From JBMNTU01 sp050945895 (GTDB lineage Bacteria; Bacillota; Clostridia; Christensenellales; Christensenellaceae): 6,566 bases of DNA. Location: contig JBMNTU010000108.1 in NCBI GenBank assembly GCA_050945895.1, positions 1-6,566 of the forward strand. The letters run 5' to 3'. Below, one piece after another: positions 1-6,215 of this stretch. The notes under the pieces were generated by a model, which worked only from the letters and a program-made list of their open reading frames with translations, made no database searches and was not told the DNA's origin. Each line of letters starts with the position of its first letter. Position 1 is the stretch's first letter. A program made the position numbers and the translations under genes.

Positions 1-118
1 CGAATCTTTCTACAACAGAACTCGGCTTCAGGAGAAACTGGGATATCTTTCTCCGGATTCTTTTGAAAAACTCAGCTTTTCAGCGTAACTCTGTGTCTGC
101 GGGTGCTGGATAGGGTCA
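1..118 (+). mobile_element. Right end of an IS3-family insertion sequence (partial)
   Basis: The window opens inside the element. A transposase C-terminus (2-88) is followed by a probable right terminal inverted repeat at about 92-118. Read on the minus strand, that repeat begins TGACCCTATCCAGCAC and continues to GACACAG, which resembles the TGA...CCCA...GGACAC ends of IS3-group elements. The outermost base is taken as 118. The left end is outside the window, so neither the matching repeat nor a target duplication can be seen. The element is convergent with res and ends 35 bp after its stop codon. No intrinsic terminator for the operon is visible in 119-153, so the insertion may have separated the operon from its original terminator or from a further gene. 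Confidence 0.7.
2..88 (+). CDS. IS3-family transposase (OrfB, DDE type), C-terminal fragment cut by the window edge
   Basis: Only the last 28 codons are present, ending at TAA 86-88. The translation contains FYNRTRLQEKLGYLSPDSFE. This matches the end of the rve/DDE integrase domain of IS3-family OrfB transposases, where a YN-x-x-R-x-x-x-x-LGYLSP-x-x-F/Y-E motif follows the catalytic glutamate. The catalytic residues themselves lie upstream of the window, so activity cannot be judged. The family normally produces transposase by programmed -1 frameshifting between orfA and orfB, which is also out of view. The frame ends just before a probable terminal inverted repeat, as expected for an IS. The assignment to the family is firm; the subgroup is a guess. 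Confidence 0.82.
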   Translation, partial: ESFYNRTRLQEKLGYLSPDSFEKLSFSA

Positions 119-153
119 TTGTTGATATTACTCTTGGGAGCCAGATAATGCTG

Positions 154-2934
154 CTATGATATCCACTTTGCAATAATTCCATCAACATCCGCTACATCCG
201 CAGACATATCACAACACCATTCGCCATAATCACCAAGCTCGTTCACTGCGGAAACCCATTCTTCTAAAGCCTTATGTTTTTCGGTTACTTGCCTTGTAAT
301 TTGCCCCTTTGTCTCAAGAACAAGTGTTTTTCCATTTGAAAGTTTAATTAAGAAATCAGGGTAGTACTTTCTAACGACACCGTCAAATATATAAACAATT
401 TCGAAACCAAGGTGATCATTTTTCACCCAGGATACTACCTCTGGATTTTTTTCTAAAACGAATGCCTCGGTAAATTCCCAACCGCTGTCAAAGACACAAT
501 GACTGATGTGGGACTTTTGTGTTAGATGACAAGGTTTACTGGTGTACCATGTCGGCATATCTCCGGTTGACCGAACCTTTTTATTTACATCGAATATTGG
601 AATAAGACTTTCGGTTTGCTCCAGTTTGATAAAGCTCCATAAATGCTGAACAATCTTGTTCATATTCATCATCAGGACTATTCGTTGGCGCACTGGATCC
701 GTGCTAAACAAAGGTGGATTTATTGCAATTGTATCAGAGGATAGGTATTCTTCCACCAATCGAATCACTTGCCCTAGCAGCACAAACTTAGTTCCCTCAT
801 TTTGCCAAGATGCATTGACTAGATCATACACTTGTCCTGCGGTTTCAAAGATAATCCGTTGCAGTCTTAGCCCGCTTTCAAGCTTTTGAAGATCAATGTC
901 CGTACATTTCATCAAATCTGTTTTGCCATCAACAACAGGTGCCAGCTCGGCACGAATACGTGTTTCGGACGCTTCCAGCGTAAGCGGATCAATGTTGCCG
1001 ACGTCTATGCTCAGAATCGGCCTGAATTTCCGATCAATACGAATGATATTTGGGAAACTAATTTCAAGCTCGGATCTTTCAGACATTGCTTCTATTTGTG
1101 TCTTTGGCTTAGGCGGTTTTGGAACACCCGCTTCATCCGATTCGTGTGGAAGAAATGTAAAGGGAATACCGAAAATGTTTACATATTCCGGCGCAAACAT
1201 GTTACTCTCATCCTCTAGGTCATAGGATGTTCGACGCAAACCGCGTCCAACCACTTGCTCGCATAAAAGTTGACTTGAAAAAGCACGAAGCCCTAATATA
1301 TGCGTCACGGTTTTTGCATCCCACCCTTCGGAGAGCATACCCACAGAGATAACATTCCGAATCTGCTCCCCGCGCTTTCCGTACTGTCCAACCGTATCTA
1401 CTGTATCACGCAAAACAGCAGCAGCTTCTTTTTTGCTCAGCTTGCGTTCTCCGGTTTCTATATCATCGCTCGAAACAACATCATCAATATTTATTCCTTC
1501 GGCCTCGGCCATCGTCTTTGAATCAATATGCACTGTGAGTTCAGGCACACAAAGTTCCTCTACAGGTATGCGCTTATGGTCGAAGGCATATTTAATACGT
1601 GCTGCTGTCTCAGTGCGATTCGCAACAGTAATCATAACCGGAGGAACTAAAACCCCTTCTGTTTTCCATTCTTTATAGGTTTCAAGCCAATCCTTACCAA
1701 GAAGATAATATGCCTGTGTCAACAAATCAGGCAAAGGCTCTTCGGGGCTTGCGGAGCGATTAATGTCCTCGCGGACAGTTTCGTCAGCATATATGTGATA
1801 TAGCTTTGAACGAAAAGTCGCAACATCAGGGGTTCCGTCATCACGCACAACAACGCGTGGCGTTTTTACAAGCCCCGATTCAATCCCGTCATTTAGCCCG
1901 AAGTCGCTGACTATCCAACCAAACAATGCTTCTTCATCGTTCTTTTTTCCACTTGGTGCAAACGGAGTTGCAGAAAAATCATAGCAATCCAAGATTCCCC
2001 TTGTTTTATGGATTCGATCAAGACCATTAATCCAAACCGTCGCTTCTTCTGCGGCTGCCTTTGCCTCTTTGCCACTTACTTTGATTTCAGGGTTTCTTCG
2101 CCATGCGTGATGCGCCTCATCATTGATAACAAGAATGTTGCGCGCTTTTGACATCTCGCCTAGCACTTCGCGAGTATAGGCCTCGTCGGATTTTGCACCA
2201 CGCTTATCTACGCTCTTGCGCTTTTTTATCTGTTCTTCTGTATCCCATGCCAATGATTGCCAGTTATCGATAGCAACCTTACCCTCGCGAAGGCTTGGCA
2301 TGAGGCCTACAGGAACGATATTGAACTGTGCATAATAGTTATCTTCGCCGCCCGTAAGCAAAACTTGTAGGCGGCTTTTAACAGTTAGGCCCGGTGCAAC
2401 AATAAAAATATTTTTAGAAAACCGCTTATCCTGCGGATAAGTAACCTTATTACATACATGCCATGCAATTAGCATCGCCATAATCGTGGTCTTGCCGCCT
2501 CCAGTACATAGCTTTGTGCATATGCGAGAGAATGCGCCGCCATCTCCGGGTATCGCAATGCCCACGCGATCAGCGGCAGGCGCTTCCACCAACCATATCA
2601 AGGTTTCTATTGCATCCAATTGACACCAGAAAAACTGATATGTACGCGCTTCTTTATCGTTCCAGTGATCAAGCAATTTTTTTGTAACTCCGGTGATGCC
2701 CGGATACCCAGCATCGCGCCAAGTAGCAACACGAGTGCGAATCATGTTGACAAGAGGCAGCTCGATAAATTGCCCAATATCATTGTATGCGTTGGAGCCT
2801 TGTCCCGCGACAAAGTAGCCCGCAGGTCGACGCCCGAGTTCTTTCTCAAACGTCTGTTTGTTCAGATTGTATTTCCAGTGATACTTCGGCTCACTAAAGG
2901 CAGAGTTTATGATAAGCTTTTCAATTCCAGCCAT
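154..2934 (-). CDS. res: Type III-like restriction endonuclease subunit Res (helicase plus PD-(D/E)XK nuclease)
   Basis: This 926-residue protein is the DNA-translocating and cleaving subunit of a restriction system. Superfamily 2 helicase motifs appear in order: Walker A CTGGGKTT (143-150), Walker B NDEAHHAW (271-278, DEAH box), motif III SATPF (321-325), motif V SEGWDAKTVTHILGL (535-549) and motif VI QVVGRGLRR (560-568). The extreme C-terminus holds a PD-(D/E)XK nuclease core: YPDF with Asp860, then LVLETKG with Glu874 and Lys876, preceded by the conserved-looking FDSGWEFTEAF and WVKNDHLGFE segments. All key residues are present, so the enzyme looks functional. The length and C-terminal nuclease layout fit the large Type III-like Res group, which I believe NCBI calls the BPTD_3080 family (from memory). 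It starts 4 bp after mod, with AGGGGG 8 nt before its ATG. Alternative: a helicase-nuclease of another defence system, but the adjacent Mod argues for restriction. Confidence 0.93.
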   Translation of the reverse strand: MAGIEKLIINSAFSEPKYHWKYNLNKQTFEKELGRRPAGYFVAGQGSNAYNDIGQFIELPLVNMIRTRVATWRDAGYPGITGVTKKLLDHWNDKEARTYQFFWCQLDAIETLIWLVEAPAADRVGIAIPGDGGAFSRICTKLCTGGGKTTIMAMLIAWHVCNKVTYPQDKRFSKNIFIVAPGLTVKSRLQVLLTGGEDNYYAQFNIVPVGLMPSLREGKVAIDNWQSLAWDTEEQIKKRKSVDKRGAKSDEAYTREVLGEMSKARNILVINDEAHHAWRRNPEIKVSGKEAKAAAEEATVWINGLDRIHKTRGILDCYDFSATPFAPSGKKNDEEALFGWIVSDFGLNDGIESGLVKTPRVVVRDDGTPDVATFRSKLYHIYADETVREDINRSASPEEPLPDLLTQAYYLLGKDWLETYKEWKTEGVLVPPVMITVANRTETAARIKYAFDHKRIPVEELCVPELTVHIDSKTMAEAEGINIDDVVSSDDIETGERKLSKKEAAAVLRDTVDTVGQYGKRGEQIRNVISVGMLSEGWDAKTVTHILGLRAFSSQLLCEQVVGRGLRRTSYDLEDESNMFAPEYVNIFGIPFTFLPHESDEAGVPKPPKPKTQIEAMSERSELEISFPNIIRIDRKFRPILSIDVGNIDPLTLEASETRIRAELAPVVDGKTDLMKCTDIDLQKLESGLRLQRIIFETAGQVYDLVNASWQNEGTKFVLLGQVIRLVEEYLSSDTIAINPPLFSTDPVRQRIVLMMNMNKIVQHLWSFIKLEQTESLIPIFDVNKKVRSTGDMPTWYTSKPCHLTQKSHISHCVFDSGWEFTEAFVLEKNPEVVSWVKNDHLGFEIVYIFDGVVRKYYPDFLIKLSNGKTLVLETKGQITRQVTEKHKALEEWVSAVNELGDYGEWCCDMSADVADVDGIIAKWIS

Positions 2935-2948
2935 ATCCTTAACCCCCT
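2935..2948 (-). promoter_or_regulatory. Ribosome binding site of res inside the end of mod
   Basis: On the minus strand, AGGGGG (2948-2943) sits 8 nt before the res ATG and is made of the last glycine codons of mod (GGG GGT), just before its TAA. A second purine run, AAGGA, overlaps the mod stop but is too close to the ATG to be the main site. A ribosome ending on mod would uncover or sit on this site, so coupled translation is the simple reading. Confidence 0.7.
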
Positions 2949-5476
2949 ATCTTCAGAACCTTGAGGCTTTCAATGCCTCTATCGTCTATTATTTTCACTG
3001 CAACCATCGCCGCTCCGCTTACAGCAAATGGGATTGATTTCGTCCCTGCATATTGCTCAATCAGGTCTTGGTCAATTTCGGCTTTAAGTGTTTTTGCAAG
3101 CTTAGTCCATCCATCGTTTTTTCCGCCCATAGGGAAAAACACCTGCATTGGCTCTACGCTCATACCGTCATAATTGGTGTCCAACATCCACATCGCAATA
3201 CGTCCGGAATTTCCGCTCTCCACAGTGCCTTTTTTAACATCATAATAATCGAAACCTTTGACCTGCACTTGATACTTACCTTTATCTTTTCCTGTTTCAA
3301 TCCGTATCAAATCAACATCTGGTTGTCCTACGAGCCAGAAACTCTGGTTGCTAGAACGCTTCTTTTTCAAATCATCGGTCATTAAATCGGTATTCATTTG
3401 CACTTTTAGGCATGTTACCCCCGGCCAGTTGGCGGAATCAATATCTTTCGCTGCTTCCGGGTCAAACTGGAAGGCAGCGAAAACGATAAGTTTGGGAGCA
3501 GGTCGCAAATCTTCCGCTTCTGTCAATGCAAGTGCAACCATTCTGGAGTCTAGAGGCTTGGTTTCATCCGAGAAGCAGATGACAGCCCGTTGCGGTTTAT
3601 CTTCTTTTGTTTCGGCCTCCGCTTGCAGATAAGTTGTGCCGGATATAGGCTCAACGCGCGAAAACTCGATTTTTGCACCGCCGCGCCCCAAGATGCCTGT
3701 TGCAAGCAATTCATCTCGCCAGTCGGTTTGTTTTGCGGTATAATCTTCCGGCATCTCAAACGCCTCATCTAGCGGTTTCACTACGGGGGCGGGTAGAGCT
3801 TCCACCGTAAACGGACCAGAAATTCGAATTTTGGATTTATCGATTTCAGGTTGGTCGTAGAGAGTCTCCATCAAAGGGGGCTCGTCATTTACAATAGAGC
3901 CTATAGTAACATGAGCAGCCTTTTCATATTCAAAGCCGCCAGCAACCCCTTGTTCTGGATGGGCAAGCCTATAGTAATCATATGTTGAAGTCATCAGCCG
4001 CTGTTTTGCAAGCGAAATAGATACTCGCGATGTATCGCAAGTAATCCACCGTCGTCCCCACTGCTCGGCAACATAGGCAGTTGTGCCACTGCCACAGGTT
4101 ATATCAAGAACGAGATCGCCGGGATCTGTGGTCATAAGCATGCATCTTTGAGGTAACTCAGCTGACGTTTGAACTACATATAGCTTTTTGTTAACAGAAC
4201 CGATGCCAGTCCAAAGGTTGTTTGTTCGCGAAATAGGATAATCTTTATAGTAAAGTTTTACTCGCAATGTTTCTCCCTCAATCTGCAACCGTTTCTTTGC
4301 TTTTAGATTGTCCAAACCCTTAGGATAGGAGGTTTTCCACTGAGTACCCGCTGGTGGATAATACTTTTTGCCCTCGTATTCATATCCCTGTTTCTTTTCA
4401 TTTCCCTGAGCATTGAGGCTCCAAGTTCCAAAAAGTTCATATTCTGGATTTTCGCTTAGAAACACTTCTACACTTTCACGCTGTTCTGGTAACACCCTAA
4501 TACATTCACCAGTTTTTCGATTCTCTGCCCACAGGTGCGAACCGCATGTATCAGCAAAATCTTGCGGTTCCTTGGCCAAGAATAATGGGTGAAATTTAAC
4601 ATGTTCTTTATTCTTTGCATACCATACGATATAAAATGTAGCGTTATTCAAAAGCTTTTTTGCAAACATAACTGAGCCTTTTTTCACACTAATCTGAGAT
4701 ACGAAGTTTTCAGCTCCAAAGATTTCGTCACACAAAATCCGTATCAAATGAACGTTTTCGTCGCTAATTTGCACAAAAACACTACCAGTAGAGCTCAATA
4801 ATTCTCGCGCTAGCAATAGCCTATTACGCAAATATGATAGATATGAGTGAATTCCTAGCTCCCATGTGTCTCTGAAAGCCGTTATCATTTCGGGTTCCTG
4901 AGACAGATCCTCGTCTCTATCAGATGATTTCAAAGAGGTATCGTTTACGAAAGGCTGAAAATTTGAGCCATATTTTATACCATAGGGCGGATCAATATAC
5001 ACCATTTGCACCTGTTCTGCCATACCTTCTTTTTCAAGCAGAGAGTTCATTATTACAAGACTATCACCAGCAATCAAACGATTTGTCCAATCAACGCCAT
5101 GCTGATAAAACTCAATCGCATCACGGCGGCGGCGCATCCGCTCAACGGGCGTTTCAAAGAAAGAAATCTGCGGGTCTTTGTAATCATCGCCAATCTTTTG
5201 CACAGAGCGAATGATTTTATGCGGCTTAATGCTCTCATGAATATGAATAGAGGACGATTGTACATCAAAGGTCTCCCCCTCTGTCTTTCCTGCCCAGTCA
5301 AGAGTAGGATCGATGTATGGATCAAAGGCATATGTTTTTTTGGATTCTTCCTCTTGATCGTACTGCGCCATACCAACCGGCGGGTTATTGGTACGCTTTT
5401 TACCATCATGTGTGTACGCTTCAATATCGCGCATTCCTTTGGTATCAACGTTCACAGCTTTTTTTCTTCGAGCCAT
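2939..5476 (-). CDS. mod: Type III-like DNA methyltransferase subunit Mod (beta-class, N6-adenine type)
   Basis: This 845-residue protein transfers a methyl group from S-adenosylmethionine to DNA, probably to adenine N6, and supplies sequence recognition for the Res partner. In this numbering catalytic motif IV, DPPYGIKYG, is at 162-170 and the AdoMet-binding motif I, LDITCGSGTT, at 457-466, followed by AYVAEQWGRRWITCDTSR. Motif IV before motif I is the beta-class order typical of Mod. The 290 residues between them, including FVQISDENVHLIR (234-246), hold the target recognition region. About 340 residues follow motif I; this extension has no motif I recognise and may bind Res. I chose the ATG at 5474-5476 because GAGGGAG lies 9 nt upstream; an in-frame ATG at 5495-5497 lacks a Shine-Dalgarno site and would add seven residues. 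It is intact, with no simple-sequence repeat except an A7 run in codons 4-6. Confidence 0.94.
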   Translation of the reverse strand: MARRKKAVNVDTKGMRDIEAYTHDGKKRTNNPPVGMAQYDQEEESKKTYAFDPYIDPTLDWAGKTEGETFDVQSSSIHIHESIKPHKIIRSVQKIGDDYKDPQISFFETPVERMRRRRDAIEFYQHGVDWTNRLIAGDSLVIMNSLLEKEGMAEQVQMVYIDPPYGIKYGSNFQPFVNDTSLKSSDRDEDLSQEPEMITAFRDTWELGIHSYLSYLRNRLLLARELLSSTGSVFVQISDENVHLIRILCDEIFGAENFVSQISVKKGSVMFAKKLLNNATFYIVWYAKNKEHVKFHPLFLAKEPQDFADTCGSHLWAENRKTGECIRVLPEQRESVEVFLSENPEYELFGTWSLNAQGNEKKQGYEYEGKKYYPPAGTQWKTSYPKGLDNLKAKKRLQIEGETLRVKLYYKDYPISRTNNLWTGIGSVNKKLYVVQTSAELPQRCMLMTTDPGDLVLDITCGSGTTAYVAEQWGRRWITCDTSRVSISLAKQRLMTSTYDYYRLAHPEQGVAGGFEYEKAAHVTIGSIVNDEPPLMETLYDQPEIDKSKIRISGPFTVEALPAPVVKPLDEAFEMPEDYTAKQTDWRDELLATGILGRGGAKIEFSRVEPISGTTYLQAEAETKEDKPQRAVICFSDETKPLDSRMVALALTEAEDLRPAPKLIVFAAFQFDPEAAKDIDSANWPGVTCLKVQMNTDLMTDDLKKKRSSNQSFWLVGQPDVDLIRIETGKDKGKYQVQVKGFDYYDVKKGTVESGNSGRIAMWMLDTNYDGMSVEPMQVFFPMGGKNDGWTKLAKTLKAEIDQDLIEQYAGTKSIPFAVSGAAMVAVKIIDDRGIESLKVLKIGG

Positions 5477-5492
5477 GCTATTAATCTCCCTC
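5477..5492 (-). promoter_or_regulatory. Ribosome binding site that decides the mod start
   Basis: GAGGGAG (5492-5486, minus strand) is followed by a 9-nt spacer and the ATG at 5476-5474. The longer in-frame ATG at 5497 is preceded only by AT-rich sequence with no purine-rich site, and GAGGGAG lies inside that extended reading frame. The shorter start is therefore preferred. Confidence 0.75.
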
Positions 5493-5616
5493 ACCATAAT
5501 ATTGTTAGCTTAAACGTGTTTTATTTCATTCATCAATTCTTACAAAATAATCATCATGGCGCAAAATTCTAGAAAGCGTATTCTTGCAGTTGGGTTAGGT
5601 ATACACATATCCTTCC

Positions 5617-5644
5617 ACCAGCGGCTTATTGCCGAAAAACTGGT
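5617..5644 (-). other. Hairpin in the mod mRNA leader
   Basis: On the minus strand, ACCAG (5644-5640) pairs with CTGGT (5621-5617). Inside it, CGGC pairs with GCCG around an AATAA loop (5634-5622). A five-U bulge (5639-5635) separates the two helices on the 5' side only, giving a coaxial 9-bp stem. It lies about 140 nt before the mod start. No U-run follows, so it is not an intrinsic terminator. It could be a stability or regulatory element, or chance. Confidence 0.3.
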
Positions 5645-5730
5645 TCTCAATTCGTGTACAAACCGTTCTTTCGAGATTCGCTTCAATACTGCTTCACATT
5701 GATTATGCCCGTACTATTTCTATTCCATAT

Positions 5731-5759
5731 ATTATAGCGTAAGCTAGAGTAAGTCGCAA
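5731..5759 (-). promoter_or_regulatory. Probable sigma70-type promoter of the mod-res operon
   Basis: Minus-strand -35 TTGCGA (5759-5754) and a perfect -10 TATAAT (5736-5731) are separated by exactly 17 bp. The -10 box is preceded by GC and followed by ATATGG. Transcription would start near 5724, leaving a leader of about 250 nt before mod. The spacer contains CTTAC twice, 10 bp apart, and a GC-rich inverted repeat covers the -35 box; both could be operator elements. This is the best promoter match between the tRNA and mod. Confidence 0.65.
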
Positions 5760-5774
5760 CGCCGAAGCGCTGCG
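5755..5774. other. GC-rich inverted repeat with UUCG/CGAA loop over the -35 box
   Basis: On the minus strand CGCAGCGC, TTCG, GCGTTGCG forms an 8-bp stem with one G-U pair closed by a UUCG tetraloop. On the plus strand the stem carries one A-C mismatch but is followed by CC and then TTTTTGTTTG (5777-5786), so it resembles a plus-strand intrinsic terminator. No plus-strand gene upstream would need one. It overlaps the -35 hexamer of the proposed mod promoter, which suggests an operator or a relic of an older transcription unit. Confidence 0.35.
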
Positions 5775-5903
5775 CCTTTTTGTTTGTTGTTCTATACACT
5801 ATTAACAACCGTATTAAAGAGGCAACGTTTTCGCCCGATAAAATATATGTTCCTCAGAAATGATTTCATGTTTAGACACAATACTAATCGCTTTTGTCAA
5901 AAC

Positions 5904-5959
5904 AAAAAACAAATGCGACCACCTCGGCAATGTAGATTGGTTTGGGGTTCGCATTTGTT
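5904..5959 (-). terminator. Intrinsic terminator of the tRNA-Ser gene
   Basis: On the minus strand AACAAATGCGA (5959-5949) pairs perfectly over 11 bp with TCGCATTTGTT (5918-5908), followed by a T-rich tail including TTTTTT. The loop is long (about 30 nt) and has some further pairing. It begins 5 bp beyond the encoded CCA of the tRNA, as expected for a single-gene tRNA unit, and would separate tRNA transcription from mod. Confidence 0.75.
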
Positions 5960-5964
5960 CCTAA

Positions 5965-6056
5965 TGGCGGAGAGAGGGGGATTCGAACCCCCGTTGCGCT
6001 ATTAACGCAAACACGATTTCCAGTCGTGCGCCTTCAGCCAACTCAGCCATCTCTCC
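5965..6056 (-). tRNA. tRNA-Ser(GGA)
   Basis: The 92-nt gene folds as a class II tRNA. The acceptor stem is GGAGAGA/TCTCTCC with discriminator G and encoded CCA (5967-5965). The anticodon stem is CACGA/TCGTG around the loop CTGGAAA, giving anticodon GGA (6021-6019), which reads serine codons UCC and UCU. The long variable arm TTGCG/CGCAA and the T arm GGGGG-TTCGAAT-CCCCC are intact. The antisense strand of its T arm gives the well-known false protein motif GGFEPP. The tRNA is intact although the restriction operon follows its 3' end, a common integration position. Confidence 0.97.
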
Positions 6057-6088
6057 AGCAAAATGCGACTATTCAGTTTTAAGTGCAT

Positions 6089-6119
6089 CCGTTAGAAAAT
6101 CCTTAGAAAAACCTAACGG
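6089..6119. repeat. Perfect 7-bp inverted repeat upstream of tRNA-Ser
   Basis: CCGTTAG (6089-6095) and CTAACGG (6113-6119) are perfect inverted arms around 17 bp. Inside, TTAGAAAA occurs twice with an 11-bp period (6092 and 6103). AAGTGC lies on both sides (6081 and 6122). There is no T-run on either strand, so it is not an intrinsic terminator. It sits between the intact tRNA and the half-copy, and could be a regulatory site for the tRNA or part of a small insertion. Confidence 0.4.
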
Positions 6120-6168
6120 TCAAGTGCTTGTATCCCGCATGGTTGAGCCATTTCTGTCGGTGCCGTCC

Positions 6169-6215
6169 ACACCATTTCCAGTCGTGCGCCTTAAGCCAAC
6201 TCAGCCATCTGTCCA
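6169..6215 (-). pseudogene. Decayed copy of the 5' half of tRNA-Ser(GGA)
   Basis: These 47 bp match 6011-6057 at 44 positions, 158 bp away and in the same orientation. The copy runs from one base before the tRNA 5' end, through the acceptor 5' strand, D arm and whole anticodon arm, and ends one base beyond the anticodon stem. The three differences fall in the acceptor strand (GGAGAGA to GGACAGA), the D region, and the anticodon stem, where a pair is broken. The true variable arm, T arm and CCA are missing, so it cannot make a tRNA. Downstream bases 6154-6168 and ATGG-CTCAA-CCAT (6151-6139) only loosely recall those arms. It is either an attachment-site remnant or a decayed tandem tRNA gene. 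Confidence 0.85.

Larger units (their letters stand above)
5477..5964. other. Intergenic region between tRNA-Ser and mod
   Basis: This 488-bp stretch has no protein gene I can support. It holds, in the direction of transcription on the minus strand, the tRNA terminator (5904-5959), the probable mod promoter (5731-5759) with an overlapping hairpin (5755-5774), and an mRNA leader of roughly 250 nt with a second hairpin (5617-5644). Several short frames are open on the minus strand, including 5683-5853, 5540-5686 and 5595-5693. None has both a normal start codon and a ribosome binding site, and the translations match no family I recognise. A decayed gene or dispersed repeat remains possible. Confidence 0.55.

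Noticed and set aside
5074..5448. Minus-strand frame of 124 codons overlapping mod in another frame
   Set aside because: It is an out-of-frame shadow of mod, basic and low in protein-like features, with no start signal of its own.
5006..5572. Plus-strand frame of 188 codons
   Set aside because: It lies opposite the 5' part of mod, has no recognisable domain or upstream ribosome binding site, and the mod frame shows clear methyltransferase motifs.
5683..5853. Minus-strand open stretch of 56 codons upstream of mod, and the shorter open stretches at 5540-5686 and 5595-5693
   Set aside because: They lack ATG starts with ribosome binding sites, overlap each other and the proposed promoter, and match no family I know; lengths are within chance.
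5876..5900. TTGACA at 5900-5895 on the minus strand as a second operon promoter
   Set aside because: The -35 is perfect, but at 17-18 bp spacing only GTCTAA or TCTAAA is found, a weak -10, and it lies at the edge of the tRNA terminator tail.
5784..6005. Plus-strand frame of 73 codons ending in MAERGGFEPPLRY
   Set aside because: The GGFEPP motif is the antisense translation of a tRNA T arm, a classic false gene call; it overlaps the tRNA-Ser gene and its terminator.
6099..6123. TTGACC at 6123-6118 on the minus strand as the tRNA promoter -35
   Set aside because: No reasonable -10 hexamer occurs at 16-19 bp, so the tRNA promoter could not be placed with confidence.
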